Positions 27,701-37,986 are shown, counted from the first letter of the stretch. The stretch: DNA of 64,000 nt from Oxyruncus cristatus (GCA_013399855.1 VXAY01005810.1:1451383-1515382), one strand, 5' to 3'. Notes: generated by a model not told the origin, from the sequence alone. Made by a program: numbers and translations.

Positions 27701-30700
27701 TGCAGCCGGATGTCTAATCCAACCTGACAATTGTTAATGCTGGAAAACAAATGCCAAATGTAGGATAGGAGGCTTGGTTTGTTGCGGGTTTTTTTTAATG
27801 CTTTAATGAAAACTGCCCAGCCCCTGGCTCTGTGCCTTCCCTGGGGATCAGTCTCAGTGTGAAGGCGAAAGATCAGTGGGGTGGGAGCAGCGGAGCCCCC
27901 GGGCACTGCAGGCTCTTTCTCACCCCTGCCCGTGGCAGGCAGAAGAACCTATTGGCCCATGTAATCACCAGGTGAGTATAAATGTTTGGAGCTTTCTGCA
28001 AAATAATTGGATTTTCTCTAGACTTAGCTTTTACAAACTGTTTATTCAGTTAAAACATGATCTTCCCAATATCCCTGTCAGTCCTGGCACCTGGAAGTTG
28101 GATGAGTCGGCCGGGCAGCGCTGCAGGAGCTCTGATAAGCTTAAACAGGATTTCTAGTTTTTGTAGATTCCTACAGCACATTTTTATGTGTTATTTGTAT
28201 CAAAGCATGAATATAAAATTAAGGTGTATTAATACTTTATCAGAGGAATGGAAAAGTCAGCCCAGTCTTCTGTGTGCCTGGGTTTGATAAGATGAAATAA
28301 CGTGTTAAGATGTTTAAGTTGTAACATTTATATTTTGATTGTAGATCCTGCAGCCAGGAAGGTGAACTGGTGATCTGTGCAGCCTGGACTGGCCAGAAAC
28401 ATTGATTTTATTTTTTTAGTGTTCCTTCACTACCTGTAGCAGGATGGTGACTTTGAGCTTAAAACGTAAGGCAGCATTCAAGGGTCAAGGCTTACATGAG
28501 ATTTTTGTGTTAAATGCTCAGGTCTTTTTCAGATTATTTTTGTGCAAACTTCAGTTCAAGCCTCACCGGAACAGCAGCTCCTGGGTTTGTTCTCCCGGTC
28601 CTTTCAGCCTCTCGGCGAGTTGTTTCTGTGCAGCGGGGAGAGCTGAGCATTTGAACTTCGGCTTCTAATTGTGGGGGTTTGTTTCTCTCAGATATCGATG
28701 ACTTCAAATGTGCCCCGTTTGGAAGCTGCACGAGTGGCTCTGCGGTCAGCAGCCTGGCGAGCTCCGACTGGTCCGACAGAGACGACAGCCAGCAGGGCAA
28801 GAGGCTCTCCTGCTTGGCCCAGCCCTCAGGAAGCGGATCCTCCGCGGCCACTTCTGTCCTCCAGAAGAAGGAGACCTTGTTTGGCAGCTCAGAAAACATC
28901 ACCATGACAACAGTTTCCAAAGTGACAACCTTTTCCAGCGAGGATGCCTTGCAGGATGTTTCCTTTGCAGCCTTTGCAAACTTTAAAGACTCTGGGCCAG
29001 TCTCCAGCGGGCCAAGCGACGATGACATCGCAGACTTCGGGGATTTTGCAAGACCTTCCTCGGAAGCTCGGGGTGCAGCAGCAGCTGACGCAGCCCAGGA
29101 GGCAGATTTCCTCGCTGGCGGTGCCTCCTCCGAGCTGCGAAAGGAATCCACAGATGACTTTGGAGAATTCCAAAGCGAGAAACCGAAAATCAGCAAGTTT
29201 GACTTCTTGGTGGCAACTTCCCAAGGCAAGGTGAAATCCAGTGAAGAGATGATCAGGAGCGAGCTGGCTACCTTTGACCTGTCTGTGCAAGGTAAGCCTG
29301 TGCAGGGTAGAGGAAGCTCATGGTGCATCTGCTCATCAAAGGCTAATTTTCCGAATTGAATTATAAAATTGGCTGATGGGGATTGTTCCAGAGGCTGCTG
29401 GAAATGAGCTGAATCTTCTCGGTGATTTCTGTGGCATTTGGAGCAGGTCTTTTTCTACAAGAAAAGCATTTGTTGTGCCAAAAAATTGTAAGAACTGGAA
29501 AACTGGGGAAATTTATACCAGTCACTGAGTAAATTGAAGGATTTGCTCTTCCGGAGGAGTGGGACAACCCTTGGTGCCACTTCCTACGTTTTAAATACTC
29601 TGTGATTTATGATAAAGGAGTAACTCGTTTATAACCTGACTCTTCAGGGTCTCATAAAAGGAGCCTAAGCCTGGGTGACAGAGAGATAAGTCGCTCCTCA
29701 CCTTTGCCAGCCCTGGAACAGCCGTTCAGGGATCGCTCGAACACTCTGAGCGAGAAGCCGGCGCTGCCCGTCATCAGAGACAAGTACAAGGACCTGACTG
29801 GGGAGGTGGAGGTAAGGAATTACCTGGAACACGACTGAATGGGCAGCGACGTCATCAGGGTGATCTCAAGGGTGTTCTGTATCCAGTTTTTTGGGACTTC
29901 AGCCCTCTGAACTTGGGGTGTGGTTCTCAGGTGGTGTCTGGGTAAAGCTGGATGTTGTGAGTGGAAACTGCTCTTAATAGAGGTTTCTTCTCTTGTGTCT
30001 TTAAAAGTCTTGTGAAGTGGGAAAATGCTGTTGTCTGAAACACGGAGTCATTTGACCTTGCAGCCTAAGCTTATAACTAGAAATTAGTTACAATTTAAAT
30101 CTAATCCCAGCTTTGGCACGGAGACCATTTGCTTTGGGAAATGGCATCACTTTTTGGCTGCATGGTTCTTATTTCTCTTGAGAGGGAGATGGGAAAAGGA
30201 CTCAGATTAAATTCTGTTAATCCCCATCTCTAGAACAGCAGACTGTGACAAATGTGTCAGGAGGAGGTATGTGCAATGAGACTTTTTACTCATATATATG
30301 TTCTTGCTTTTGAAACCAGTTCTGACTCCCGGAAATCAAATTTTAGAGTTCAGGTGCAAAAAGAATGCTGAAAGAATGGGGGAAAATTAAGAATAGATAT
30401 GTTAAAAGTTCACACGGCTGATCTGCAAGTAGTCTTTTGAAACATCTTTCTGCTGTGTGCCTGTTGTGTCAGAGAAAGGGAAATAAATGTGTCCAGGAAT
30501 AAGACTCAGCCTGTCCTTTCTTTCCCCAGGAAAGTGAGAGGTATGCCTATGAGTGGCAGAGGTGCCTGGAGAGTGCCCTGCAGGTAAGTCTGTCACCTCC
30601 TCCTCCTCCTGCAAATCCTTCCCTGATCCCTGCAGGAACCACCTCTCTCGGTGTTTAAGACCAATGGGCAGAGGAAGGGTGGGAATCAGCCCCAGGAATT

Positions 30701-33700
30701 ACAATTTTAAACCCAAAAGCCGTCACCCAGCAGCAGCAGCGTCACCTCCTCAGCTCAACGCCCTACACTAATCTCCCTGCCACTGGGGATTAGTTTGGCT
30801 GTTCCCTGAAGGTTCCAGCTCACTGGTGTGTTTCTGGGGTCTGGTGCCCAGGACTGTTTTGTTCAGAGCACTGGTACCAGTATCTGGCTCCCCAGGGGTT
30901 CCTGAGGGACAGGTTTGTTTCTGTGCTGTGCCGAGGGACCAGCAGTTTGCTGCTAATGAGTGTCAGATATTTCACAGCTAGATCAGCTCTCCTTGAAATT
31001 CCTTCTTTGCATTTGAGTATTAGACAGCCCAGACTGTGGATGCTGTGACTGAACTAGATAGCAAGGCATGCATGCTCTTAAAACTCTTTATTTTGTAATC
31101 AAAATACTGGGGGAAATACATTAAGGTTTTAAATGTTCATCCTTTCCAACTGATCTGCTTACAGCAGGAGTGTATAGAAACATATGGTGGAGTGTGGCAA
31201 GCATTTCTTATTTAATTTGCCTCTTTTTTTGTGTAACAGTTTCTGCTGGGGACAATCTTGTTCATAATGATTATTTAAAGGTAGATAACCCCATCATTTT
31301 ATGAAATTCATTTCTACCAGGTCATAAAGAAAGCAAACGACACCTTAAATGGAATAAGTAGCTCATCTGTTTGCACTGAAGTTATCCAGTCTGCCCAAGG
31401 CATGGAATATTTACTGGGTATGTTTTAATTTTCCATGTGTTTTACGTTGAAAGTTCTTCTCTTAAAAACAGGAATATAGAATCAGTCTTCCCAAAATGGC
31501 ATTATTTTTTAATCTTTGCCTGCACCTAAATAATAACTATTCTGCTAAATAAATGTACTTCCTGCTTGGAACTAACCCTCCATGCCCACCTCTCCTGTGC
31601 CAAACCTGTTTTTGCCATTGCTGAATTAAAGTTCTGGCACCCAGTGAATTCTTTGCAATCCTCCCGTGTGTTTTACATCCACAGGGGTTGTGGAAGTCTA
31701 CAGAGTGACAAAGCGAGTGGAGCTGGGCATCAAAGCAACTGCTGTTTGCAGTGAGAAACTCCAGCAGCTGCTGAAGGATATTGATAAAGTGTGGAACAAC
31801 CTGATCAGCTTCATGTCACTCGCTGCTTTAACGGTAAGACCAAAAATAAACTGCCTGGTTACTAAAAGAAATGTCATAATTATATTTCAAGTGATTTCAC
31901 AGGGTGTCCCAACTTTGCAGTTTATGGTTTTTTCTCTTGCCAGATGGAAATGCACTTACTTGTGAAATCCAGTTTAGAACTCTCTAAGAAAACTGTTATT
32001 TACGTACAAACAATTGTCTTATTTAGTATCTTGATGATTGAGGTGATATCCTGTGGGTCTGTGGACATCTACAGTAAGGAAAATGTAATAAAGTTCAAAT
32101 CAGCAACTTTATGAAGCCAGAGTAACATGGACATAACTTGTTTTTTTTTTTTTACTATCCCTGCAGTCAGTTTTAATGCTCACAATTCCAGAGCACACAG
32201 TGTAGCAACGCAGGAATAACTAAACTGTTTTTCCTCTCTCTGCATTTGGAAATGCCCGAGGAGTTTGTTTTGGTTCCTGCTACAGACTAAGTAGCTTTTC
32301 CTCTCCTGCACTGCCAGGAAAAGCTCCACTGCTCCCTGACAGGAGAGCCTTGGACACCCCTGGGTGAGTGTGACAGGCAGAGATGGTCTGAGGGCTGAGC
32401 AGGAGCATCCCATGGGACGGCTCTGCAGAGGAACTGGGAAGATGAGGGGCACAGTGGGGGCCCAGAACACACACAAACAGAAGGCAGGGAAATCACTCTG
32501 CCATTAAATACTTTGGGTTTTTTGGGGTATTTGTGTTGCAGGAAATACAACTGCAAAATGACTTTCTTTAACCACGGTAAAACTCGTATTTTTAGATAAT
32601 TATCTGTCTGTGCTGCTTGGTATTGACTTGCATAATGGCTGCCTTTAAGTCAAGTGTATACCTGAGGAGTCTTTAACTCTGAGTCACTATCAGCACATCC
32701 CATCAAGCACCACTGAGCAGATCATTACCATGGGTAGGTTTTCACTGAGCAGTTTAATTTGTGGCTTCTTCCTCGCACTGCAGCTGTGCCCACAAAAGGT
32801 TTTTGCTTCCCAGTAAACAATCGTTTCTAAGTAAGGCCTGGAATACTTGGTTCCTGCTTGAAATACCCGTCTCTGGCTCACTGTCATTCCCTGCAAAGCA
32901 GGTATTATAAATGATCAGCCCCTTTTTACACGCCTTTTGCACATCTTAAACCTCCCCAGGTGTTTTGGTGACATGCTGTGGTGCACAGAGCCTGTCCTCG
33001 GAGATTTGTACCCTCAGTATCTTACTGCTCGACAGAGCAAGGTGATGGACCTGGATCCTTCTGTTCAGCTGTTTGTTGTTGACAGTACCAATCTCAGAAG
33101 GTGTCAGGATCTTCTCCTGATTTAAACAGGTGGATTAAAATGTAGTTCTTAAGGTGCTTTTCCTTGGAAGATTACAGGGATTACCCGGAAGTCCAAAGCT
33201 TGGCCACGTGTTCTCTGAGCCACAGCAGCTCCTGGCTGGTAACTCCAGCTCCGTTTTAAGCACGTTAGGGGCTGCCCACAGTAACTTCTCATTTGGACAC
33301 ACAGTCCCTCCGAAGTTATCCAAGAAGCAGGGGCTCCTGGCTCCTGTAATTCCACAAATCACCCCCTTTTTTGGTTCTCTTCCCCACGGGGCCCAGTGGA
33401 AGGGGTGGAACCCACACCTCCTTCCCTGGTGTTGCAGTCACGGATCCCAGATGTTGCAGAGGTGCCAATTAACTGGAGAGAAGTATTGCCCCTCCGAGGC
33501 ATGTGCCTGGAAAGGTTAATTTTATCTTTTAAAGGATTTTGTTACAAGGTAATTTTATGCACAGCCTTGTGGTTTTTCACAGCAAATTGCAGGATGACCT
33601 TCTCATTTGCTTCACTCATGCATTTGGTAAACAAATATTAGAGTGCCTTTATTAATTTGATTGATCTACTTAGAGATTAAAGGGTGGTTTTTTTTCAGGA

Positions 33701-36371
33701 TTCCAATTATTCTCCAGCCATTCAGCGGGGCAGCGTGAGCAGCATAACCAGTGTGGATTAAGAGACTGATGTCCTGGGATCACACCATTTTTTTTAAGCT
33801 TCTTGCACTTCTAGTCACTGTTTTTATTTGCACTGCTATTTTCATGCAGAATTTGAATGGTTTTATACTGTCCTCTTGCAAAGTTTTAACTGATCATTTG
33901 TCCGTGGCGGAAATCTGAGGTTAAGTACTGGAAAAGGGACTGTATTAATGTGTTATTTCCAGGCTTATTCTCCCATCCTTTGCCTCTCTTTAACCTGAGC
34001 TTTGTGTGTGGCTGGCGGCCTGAACTCTGTGCTTTGGTTAAACTTAATACCCCATTTTGTACTGCTCTGCCATACTGTAGGTTCAAAAAAACCCCAAAAA
34101 GAGTAACAACTGCCCTTTTTTGCTCAGGCAATAACAGCATCCAGGACAACAAGCCCTGCAGCAGCCACCTCTCCAGTGCTGCTGTGAGAGCAGAGCTGGC
34201 TGTGCCTCCCTCCCACAGCTGCCCAAATACCTGCTGATCCACTGTTTGCCTTCCTCCAGCTCCCAGCTCGGAGCAGCCTGGGCTCCTTCCCCTTTTGATG
34301 TGGGAATGTGCTGCTGAAGAATTCCTTCCTTTGTAGTCACGGCCTTTTTCAAGAGTTCTGAGTGTTATAAATTAGTGCAGACCCATCCTCGTGGCTGTGA
34401 TCGAAGCCCACAGCAGCTGATGAGGGCGTGCACCACGTCACCCCTGCCGTGCTGGTGTGGGCTCTTGGTGCTCAGTAATTTTCATCCCGATGTCTGAAAC
34501 TTCTTCAGTGACTGAGAGTGCCTAAGTTTTGTTGTCTTGTTTCTTCAGCCAGATGAAAACTCCCTGGATTTCTCCTCTTGCATGCTGCGCCCAGGGATTA
34601 AAAATGCCCAAGATCTGGCCTGTGGAGTGTGTCTCCTAAACGTGGATTCCAGAAGTAAAGTAAGTGTAGTGGTTAAACTCCTTTTTAACTTACAGTCTGG
34701 ACTTGCATTCATGGGATCCCAGAATGGTTTGGGTTGGAAGGGACCTTAAATCTCATCCCTTTCTACCCCCGGCCATGGGCAGGGACACCTTCCACTGTCC
34801 TGGGTTGCTCCAAGCCCCGTCCAGCCTGGCCTTGGACACTTCCAGGGCTGGGGGTATTGAAAAGATTTTCATGGCTATAATTTGTAAATGGCAGAGGGAA
34901 AAGCAAACTCTGACGTAGAGATGGGACTCATCTAATCAGTGTCCTATATTCCTTGGGCTTTGGTGTGACACAGCCCTGGAGAAAGGGTTGAGTTAAATTG
35001 TTCATAATGGGGAAGAAACGGGAAGACTAATATTTAAAAATTATATATATTTTTTAGCAAATACAAATTTTTTTAATGACTTTTCTCATGCAATGGATCA
35101 CCAGAGGGGACTGTTGGCATTAGCAGAGCTGGGAGGGGCTCCCAGGACATGTGCAGAGTTGTGCCAACAATATCGGCACTTTTCCTGACTTTTTGGTTTC
35201 ACCGTCATTTCAGAAAGAAGAGAAACCTGTGGAAGAGCTTCCTAAAAAAGTATGAATCTGTAAAAAACATTCTTTCTGGACTCATTCTTAGCTGAGTGTG
35301 GAAGGCTGGGCTGCTGACTGGCTCTCAGCTGTCATTCTCAATTGTACCAATCATTAATCCTCCTCTTCCAGTCATTTTTTGTGACCGTTAACACTTGATC
35401 TGACCAACTAACATGCTCCAGAGCCTCCCCTTTGTCTTGTCTGCATGCCTGTACTTGTGACCAGCTTTCTGGTTTTGTGCTCCTTCTGTTGTGTGGTAGA
35501 AAATCCCTTGCAGTGAGTTCCTGAATTTGTGTGTCTGTGGCAGAAGAGGGGGGATTTTAGGGGTTTTGTGCTAGAAATATTGGCTTTTGCCTATATGTAG
35601 CAGGCAGTGGCATTTTTAGAAATGTCTGCAGGAAATCCAGGGTGTGGGGAGCAGGGCTGGGATATGTTTTTAAATAGGGAGCTGTGAAGCATTGGAAAAT
35701 ATCTCCTAGCAACAAACACTGAGGTGGTTTCAGCTTGTTCATGGCTTCACATGCTCTGCTCAGAAGCTCCTATTGTAAAGCAGCTTCAATTAACAGGAGG
35801 AAGCAGATCAAATTCAACCTGAAATAACACTAATAGCAGGACTTGCACCTGCCTAACTCACAGCAGGACTGGAGCCAGGGAAATAAATGCAGGAGCTGTG
35901 TGCTGGCAGGCAGGACAAGCCTCAGTCCCTCCTTAGGGATTCAGAGCAGAACTAGAAGATGCATAAAATGAGGGGAGGTGGTTGCCAGGGGTCAGACCAG
36001 GCACTGTGGTAATCACAGGGCTCCCTCCATGCAGGGGTAGGGTGGCTCAGGTGTGAGGGCTGAAGGTTTGGTCCACCTGTAACTCAAATAAAACACAGTT
36101 TATGGGGTGTTGTGCGGAGGGGAGGGTCCTGCCATGCTGTGCCATTCCAGGGTGATACCTGTGCTGTATCCATTTTCCACTCTAGTTGTAGATCCTGGAG
36201 TAGGTCAGACTGTCACACTTGTTTCAATTCTTCTTTCAGGCCTTTAATTCCGAGACAGATAACTTTAAGCTGGCCTATGGAGGGCACCAGTACCACGCCA
36301 GCTGTGCCAACTTCTGGATCAACTGTGTGGAGCCCAAACCTCCAGGTCTCATCCTGCCAGACCTGCTCTGA
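3690..36371 (+). CDS. SYNRG: SYNRG, synergin gamma (22 coding exons; first exon lies upstream of the window)
   Basis: Synergin gamma is a cytosolic adaptor that binds the gamma-ear of AP-1 at the trans-Golgi network and endosomes and links it to EH-domain partners in clathrin trafficking. Twenty-two exons join with consistent phases except at one point and encode about 1,394 residues. In order: a Met/Gly/Pro-rich N-terminus, a charged coiled coil (about residues 80-132 counted from the first full codon here), an EH domain (about 363-435), a Pro-rich linker, a long acidic region with at least nine DDFxDF-like motifs (e6, e11, e14, e15), and a conserved C-terminus ending PGLILPDLL. The human protein is about 1,314 residues, so the bird form is slightly longer. 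The N-terminal Gly-rich first exon is not in the window. The assembled reading frame breaks in e14 at a C run (20304-20312). Identity is very secure because long stretches match the remembered human protein. Introns are AT-rich and mostly empty. Confidence 0.97.
5054..5172 (+). CDS. SYNRG: SYNRG exon e2
   Basis: The acceptor is tttcattacag. The exon encodes GMIPMQQQGFPMVPVM onward through MTMQ, a Met/Gln/Pro-rich segment conserved with human. It exits in phase 0. The donor gtgcct is weak, and a CR1 fragment starts about 30 bases downstream; reading through would meet a stop at 5218-5220. Confidence 0.88.
5200..5492 (-). mobile_element. CR1 LINE 3' fragment
   Basis: Plus-strand text runs from tttgagctggaagggaccct through gggcaggacaccc-like and ggttgctccaagccctgtcc segments to ggccatttccccttgtccta. 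This is the reverse complement of an avian CR1 3' region, so the element lies on the minus strand. It is 5'-truncated as usual and starts about 30 bases after the e2 splice donor. Confidence 0.85.
7377..7507 (+). CDS. SYNRG: SYNRG exon e3
   Basis: Acceptor ttgttgcag, donor gtaagt. It encodes GGMPLGPMPAAGMPYMGQ and ends in QYTPDMQKQFAEEQ plus two bases of a Gln codon. The last part begins the coiled coil. Confidence 0.95.
7699..7804 (+). CDS. SYNRG: SYNRG exon e4 (coiled coil)
   Basis: Acceptor ctccctcag, donor gtacat. It encodes KRFEHQQKFLEEERKRRQ onward to LRLLSSVKPK, a strongly charged helix rich in Glu, Lys, Arg and Gln that should form a coiled coil. It is nearly identical to the human segment. 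Confidence 0.95.
8413..8524 (+). CDS. SYNRG: SYNRG exon e5
   Basis: Acceptor ggtgtttcag. It encodes TGEKSRDDALEAIKGNLDGF and then SRDAKMHPTPASHPKKP. Exit is after one base of a codon, with donor gtttgt. Confidence 0.93.
9660..9956 (+). CDS. SYNRG: SYNRG exon e6 (first acidic-Phe motif)
   Basis: Acceptor ccatttacag, donor gtaact; 297 bp, phase 1 at both ends. It contains PDDEEFSDFIQGPVE, the first acidic-phenylalanine motif of the type bound by the AP-1 gamma-ear, followed by a Pro/Gln-rich linker. The acidic motif is conserved with human; the linker is more divergent. Confidence 0.93.
10676..10900 (+). CDS. SYNRG: SYNRG exon e7
   Basis: Acceptor gtttattcag, donor gtgagc; 225 bp with symmetric phase 1. 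It encodes GSSLEEKVLANGS onward through a polar, low-complexity linker including SEVGHKA, which corresponds to SEVGHRA in human. No domain is visible. Confidence 0.9.
12540..12617 (+). CDS. SYNRG: SYNRG exon e8 (upstream edge of EH domain)
   Basis: Acceptor tgcatttag, donor gtaaac; 78 bp, symmetric phase 1. It encodes GVGVFPSQDPIQQMMPPWIY and then NDSLVP, leading into the EH domain. Matches human GVGVFPSQDP and PPWIYNESLVP. Confidence 0.93.
13314..13510 (+). CDS. SYNRG: SYNRG exon e9 (EH domain core)
   Basis: Acceptor ccctcacaacag, donor gtacgg. It encodes ELYKKILETTLTPAGIDTAK and continues to GLPRETLGQIWALANRTTPG and LTKEELYAVLAMIAVTQ. This is an Eps15-homology domain. LGQIWALA carries the Trp that in EH domains lines the pocket for NPF peptides. 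The EF-hand-like loop (ANRTTPGKLTKEE) lacks a full set of calcium ligands. Almost identical to human. Confidence 0.96.
13838..14017 (+). mobile_element. CR1 LINE 3' fragment
   Basis: Plus-strand text contains the CR1 signature ggagctgcccagggaggtgg and later ggttggactcagtggtcttg and ttttccaacctcagtggttc, ending near the ATTCTATG-type terminal repeats. It lies in the intron between e9 and e10 on the sense strand. Confidence 0.85.
14217..14483 (+). CDS. SYNRG: SYNRG exon e10 (Pro-rich linker)
   Basis: Acceptor gttcccttgcag, donor gtgagc; 89 codons, phase 0 at both ends. It starts RGIPAVSPDVLNQFPAAPVP and then becomes a Pro/Ala/Gly-rich linker. The start matches human RGVPAMSPDALNQFPAAP. The sequence is much richer in GC than the surrounding introns. 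Confidence 0.95.
15270..15406 (+). CDS. SYNRG: SYNRG exon e11 (two acidic-Phe motifs)
   Basis: Acceptor tgtaattcag, donor gtacca. It encodes VAKPEDDDFQEFQDASKSGS and LDDSFSDFQ, carrying two acidic-phenylalanine motifs in tandem (15285-15305 and around 15330-15350). Matches the human segment VVKPEEDDFQDFQDASKSG. Confidence 0.95.
16449..16597 (-). mobile_element. CR1 LINE 3' fragment
   Basis: It begins catagaatcctggaatcg, the inverted 3' terminal repeats of CR1, then gggttggaggggactgtaaa and the usual gggcagggacaccttccact block. Minus-strand orientation, in the intron between e11 and e12. Confidence 0.88.
17976..18094 (+). CDS. SYNRG: SYNRG exon e12
   Basis: Acceptor gtttttag, donor gtaaaa. 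It completes a split Ser codon and encodes VPSLLMPLPGNKPLSPADKY and AVFKGMAAEKPSE. An internal GTAATA after 18004 is a plausible alternative donor; using it would remove exactly 90 bp and keep the frame. Confidence 0.93.
18270..18332 (+). CDS. SYNRG: SYNRG exon e13 (63-bp microexon)
   Basis: Acceptor ttctccag, donor gtaagc. It encodes DGGDKYSAFRELEQPAESKY L, matching human GDKYSAFRELEQTAENK. Phase 1 at both ends, so skipping it would keep the frame. Confidence 0.93.
20038..20989 (+). CDS. SYNRG: SYNRG exon e14 (largest exon; frame broken at a C run)
   Basis: Acceptor tttcattcccag, donor gtgagg. The 5' part encodes GDNLAEFKPAGVDDGFTDFK and a Pro-rich stretch. The 3' part encodes LADDFGEFNLFGEF, QDDFADFMAF, DDDFADFHSNKF and the highly conserved DSASVKSLDLPSIGGSSVGK. 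The two parts lie in different frames. The exon is 952 bp where entry and exit phases require 951 or another multiple of three. The shift maps to nine C at 20304-20312; as assembled, translation would stop at 20367-20369. Conservation of all the downstream motifs argues for one surplus C in the assembly, not for decay. Confidence 0.93.
20990..28691 (+). other. Large SYNRG intron (7.7 kb)
   Basis: The longest intron in the window. No additional exon with good splice sites and conserved reading frame was recognised on either strand. It contains no recognisable CR1 fragment, only AT-rich unique sequence and short homopolymer runs. Confidence 0.65.
28692..29291 (+). CDS. SYNRG: SYNRG exon e15
   Basis: Acceptor gtttctctcag, donor gtaagc; 600 bp, symmetric phase 1. 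It encodes DIDDFKCAPFGS, SSENITMTTVSKVTTFSSED, a variable section with DDDIADFGDFA, then TDDFGEFQSEKPKISKFDFL and SEEMIRSELATFDLSVQ. The ends match human closely; the middle is divergent. Confidence 0.95.
29648..29811 (+). CDS. SYNRG: SYNRG exon e16
   Basis: Acceptor gactcttcag, donor gtaagg. It encodes GSHKRSLSLGDREISRSSPL and RDKYKDLTGEVE. KRSLSLGD is a Ser-rich basic patch, a plausible phosphorylation site. Conserved with human. Confidence 0.95.
30530..30583 (+). CDS. SYNRG: SYNRG exon e17 (54-bp microexon)
   Basis: Acceptor tctttccccag, donor gtaagt. It encodes ESERYAYEWQRCLESALQ, matching human ENERYAYEWQRCLGSALN. Eighteen whole codons, phase 0. Confidence 0.95.
31321..31417 (+). CDS. 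SYNRG: SYNRG exon e18
   Basis: Acceptor catttctaccag, donor gtatgt. It encodes VIKKANDTLNGISSSSVCTE and VIQSAQGMEYLL plus one base. Essentially identical to human. Confidence 0.96.
31685..31833 (+). CDS. SYNRG: SYNRG exon e19
   Basis: Acceptor tacatccacag, donor gtaaga. It encodes GVVEVYRVTKRVELGIKATA and continues to LLKDIDKVWNNLISFMSLAA LT. It looks like a helical conserved C-terminal region and is nearly identical to human. Confidence 0.96.
34549..34659 (+). CDS. SYNRG: SYNRG exon e20
   Basis: Acceptor tgtttcttcag, donor gtaagt. It encodes PDENSLDFSSCMLRPGIKNA and QDLACGVCLLNVDSRSK. The CxxC-like pair CGVC is conserved with human. Confidence 0.95.
34704..34853 (-). mobile_element. CR1 LINE 3' fragment
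   Basis: Same signature (tttgggttggaagggacctt, ggttgctccaagccccgtcc, ttggacacttccagggctgg) in minus-strand orientation. It begins about 45 bases after the e20 splice donor. Confidence 0.88.
35214..35249 (+). CDS. SYNRG: SYNRG exon e21 (36-bp microexon)
   Basis: Acceptor cgtcatttcag, donor gtatga. It encodes KEEKPVEELPKK, matching human KEEKPAEEHPKK. Too short for ordinary ORF detection; supported by splice sites, phase 0 at both ends and conservation. Confidence 0.9.
36240..36371 (+). CDS. SYNRG: SYNRG last coding exon e22
   Basis: Acceptor attcttctttcag. It encodes AFNSETDNFKLAYGGHQYHA and SCANFWINCVEPKPPGLILP DLL, then TGA at 36369-36371. Identical in length and nearly in sequence to the human C-terminus. 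Confidence 0.96.
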   Translation, partial: AFNSETDNFKLAYGGHQYHASCANFWINCVEPKPPGLILPDLL

Positions 36372-37980
36372 AAGCAACTGCACTGAAGGTGGAGCTTTGG
36401 GTCTAATAATGGAGGACTTGGGGTAACTGGTGGGGTGGAGTAAGTGAAGAAGCTGGAGTTGGGCTCAGGGTTTGAAATGTTTGGGGTTGAGTTTTGGACT
36501 GTAACAGGTTAAAACCACTGTCACAGACAGTGAAGAATTCACTTGAAATGGCCGAGGGTTCAGAAACAACCAGAAAAAAATGTAGTATGGCAAAAAAAAA
36601 AATGCGGCATTTCAGACTTTCTCAACCTGAAAACGTTATTCCGTGTTAAAGCAGTCTGGTAGCCACGTGCATAAACCCAGGGGAAGGCAGCACTGAGCTT
36701 CCCAAAGAACCTGGAAGGCTGGGCTGATCTGCATAGAAGTGACCACTTAAGTACTCGGAGTCCGTGTTTGTAAGCAAATCTTCTCTTTAAGGTGTTTGGG
36801 ATATGGACCATGACGTTGTCGTTCAAATATTTGCTGCTGTGATAGCACATGAGTCACAGCAGCATCGAGGCAAAATGGATTATGGACTCAGAGGGAATGA
36901 GACTGGAGGGCTGCTGTGGTTTACACCTCCAGTGCTCTGTGCTGGGAGTTGTTCCGTGTGCACAACTGGTTGGTGCTGGGGGGTAAGGGCTGGAAAACTG
37001 TTGAAATTTTCCCTGTAATATCTGGATTCTGCAGTACAGGCAGCTGGAGTTTAAAACTTGCAGCCTTGTTGTAAATACAGATAAACTGCCCTGGAGTTGT
37101 CCTGAACTCCAGGTGTGATTGATGTTTCTCCTGACCCTTTGGTAGCTGTGTGGCTGCAGCTCTGTTGAAAACTGGACTCTGCTGATGCAGCACATCTGCT
37201 CCTGTGTAGATACTTTCCCTTTTTTGGATGTTGAGATGCTTTTCCTGATGGGAATCCTGTGTGTAGCTCATGCAGTCTGGTGCTACCTGTAGTAACGTGT
37301 TTCTGTGACTCAGAGCTGGCAGCACAAGGGGCCCCTTGGCTCCTGAGACAGGGAGTGGGATTTAACATCCAAAGGGATCTAACACTGGAAGCTGGTGGTT
37401 TTAGCAAGCTGGTGTTTGGGGCAGGGCATTGTGTGCCTGCTGGCTTGTGGTTTATGGCAGGTACTCACCTCTCTGGACAGGAGGTTTGTATTATTTTGTC
37501 AGAAAATGTTACCTGTACATCTGGAGAACCTGATTCTTCCTTCAGATCCAATATCCAGAGGACAGTGCAGTGCTGTTACAGGATTTTAAACCAAGTGGGA
37601 GCTTCATTGCGTTTTAAGAGACTTACCACTATCCAGTCTGGGTCTGCAGGGAATGAAGTGGGGTGTAAATCCATTGGGTACAACTTTCTCCTTTAATTCT
37701 TTGCCTTAAATTCCTCAGATGTCTCCCTTCTCCCCAAAGATATCAAAGCTGTACTGAGTTAATCTTGGCTCCATTCTGAGTACCTGACACTGACCTGTGG
37801 TTATTTGCCGAAACAGAGATTGCAGTGAGGAGAACGATGCTTTGTATTTAAAAACGAACAAGCTTAGTTATACTAAACTATTAATTAGCCCAAATGAAAG
37901 AATCTTGGCTCAGAGGCGTCTGGCTCCTTATTTACACCAATTACAGTAAATCTTGCTGCCTCAAATTCGCTCATTCATAA

Positions 37981-37986
37981 AATAAA
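37981..37986 (+). promoter_or_regulatory. Possible proximal poly(A) signal of SYNRG
   Basis: AATAAA about 1.6 kb after the stop codon. The downstream sequence is GT-containing. Use is uncertain. Confidence 0.3.

Larger units (their letters stand above)
29292..36239 (+). other. SYNRG introns between e15 and e22
   Basis: Introns contain a CR1 fragment at 34704, a T run near 32140-32154 and a short CTC-type triplet run near 30597-30610. No other gene or RNA was recognised. Confidence 0.6.

Noticed and set aside
28534..29328. Minus-strand open frame of 264 codons opposite e15
   Set aside because: Antisense to a 600-bp conserved exon; Ser/Pro-rich translation typical of a mirror frame.
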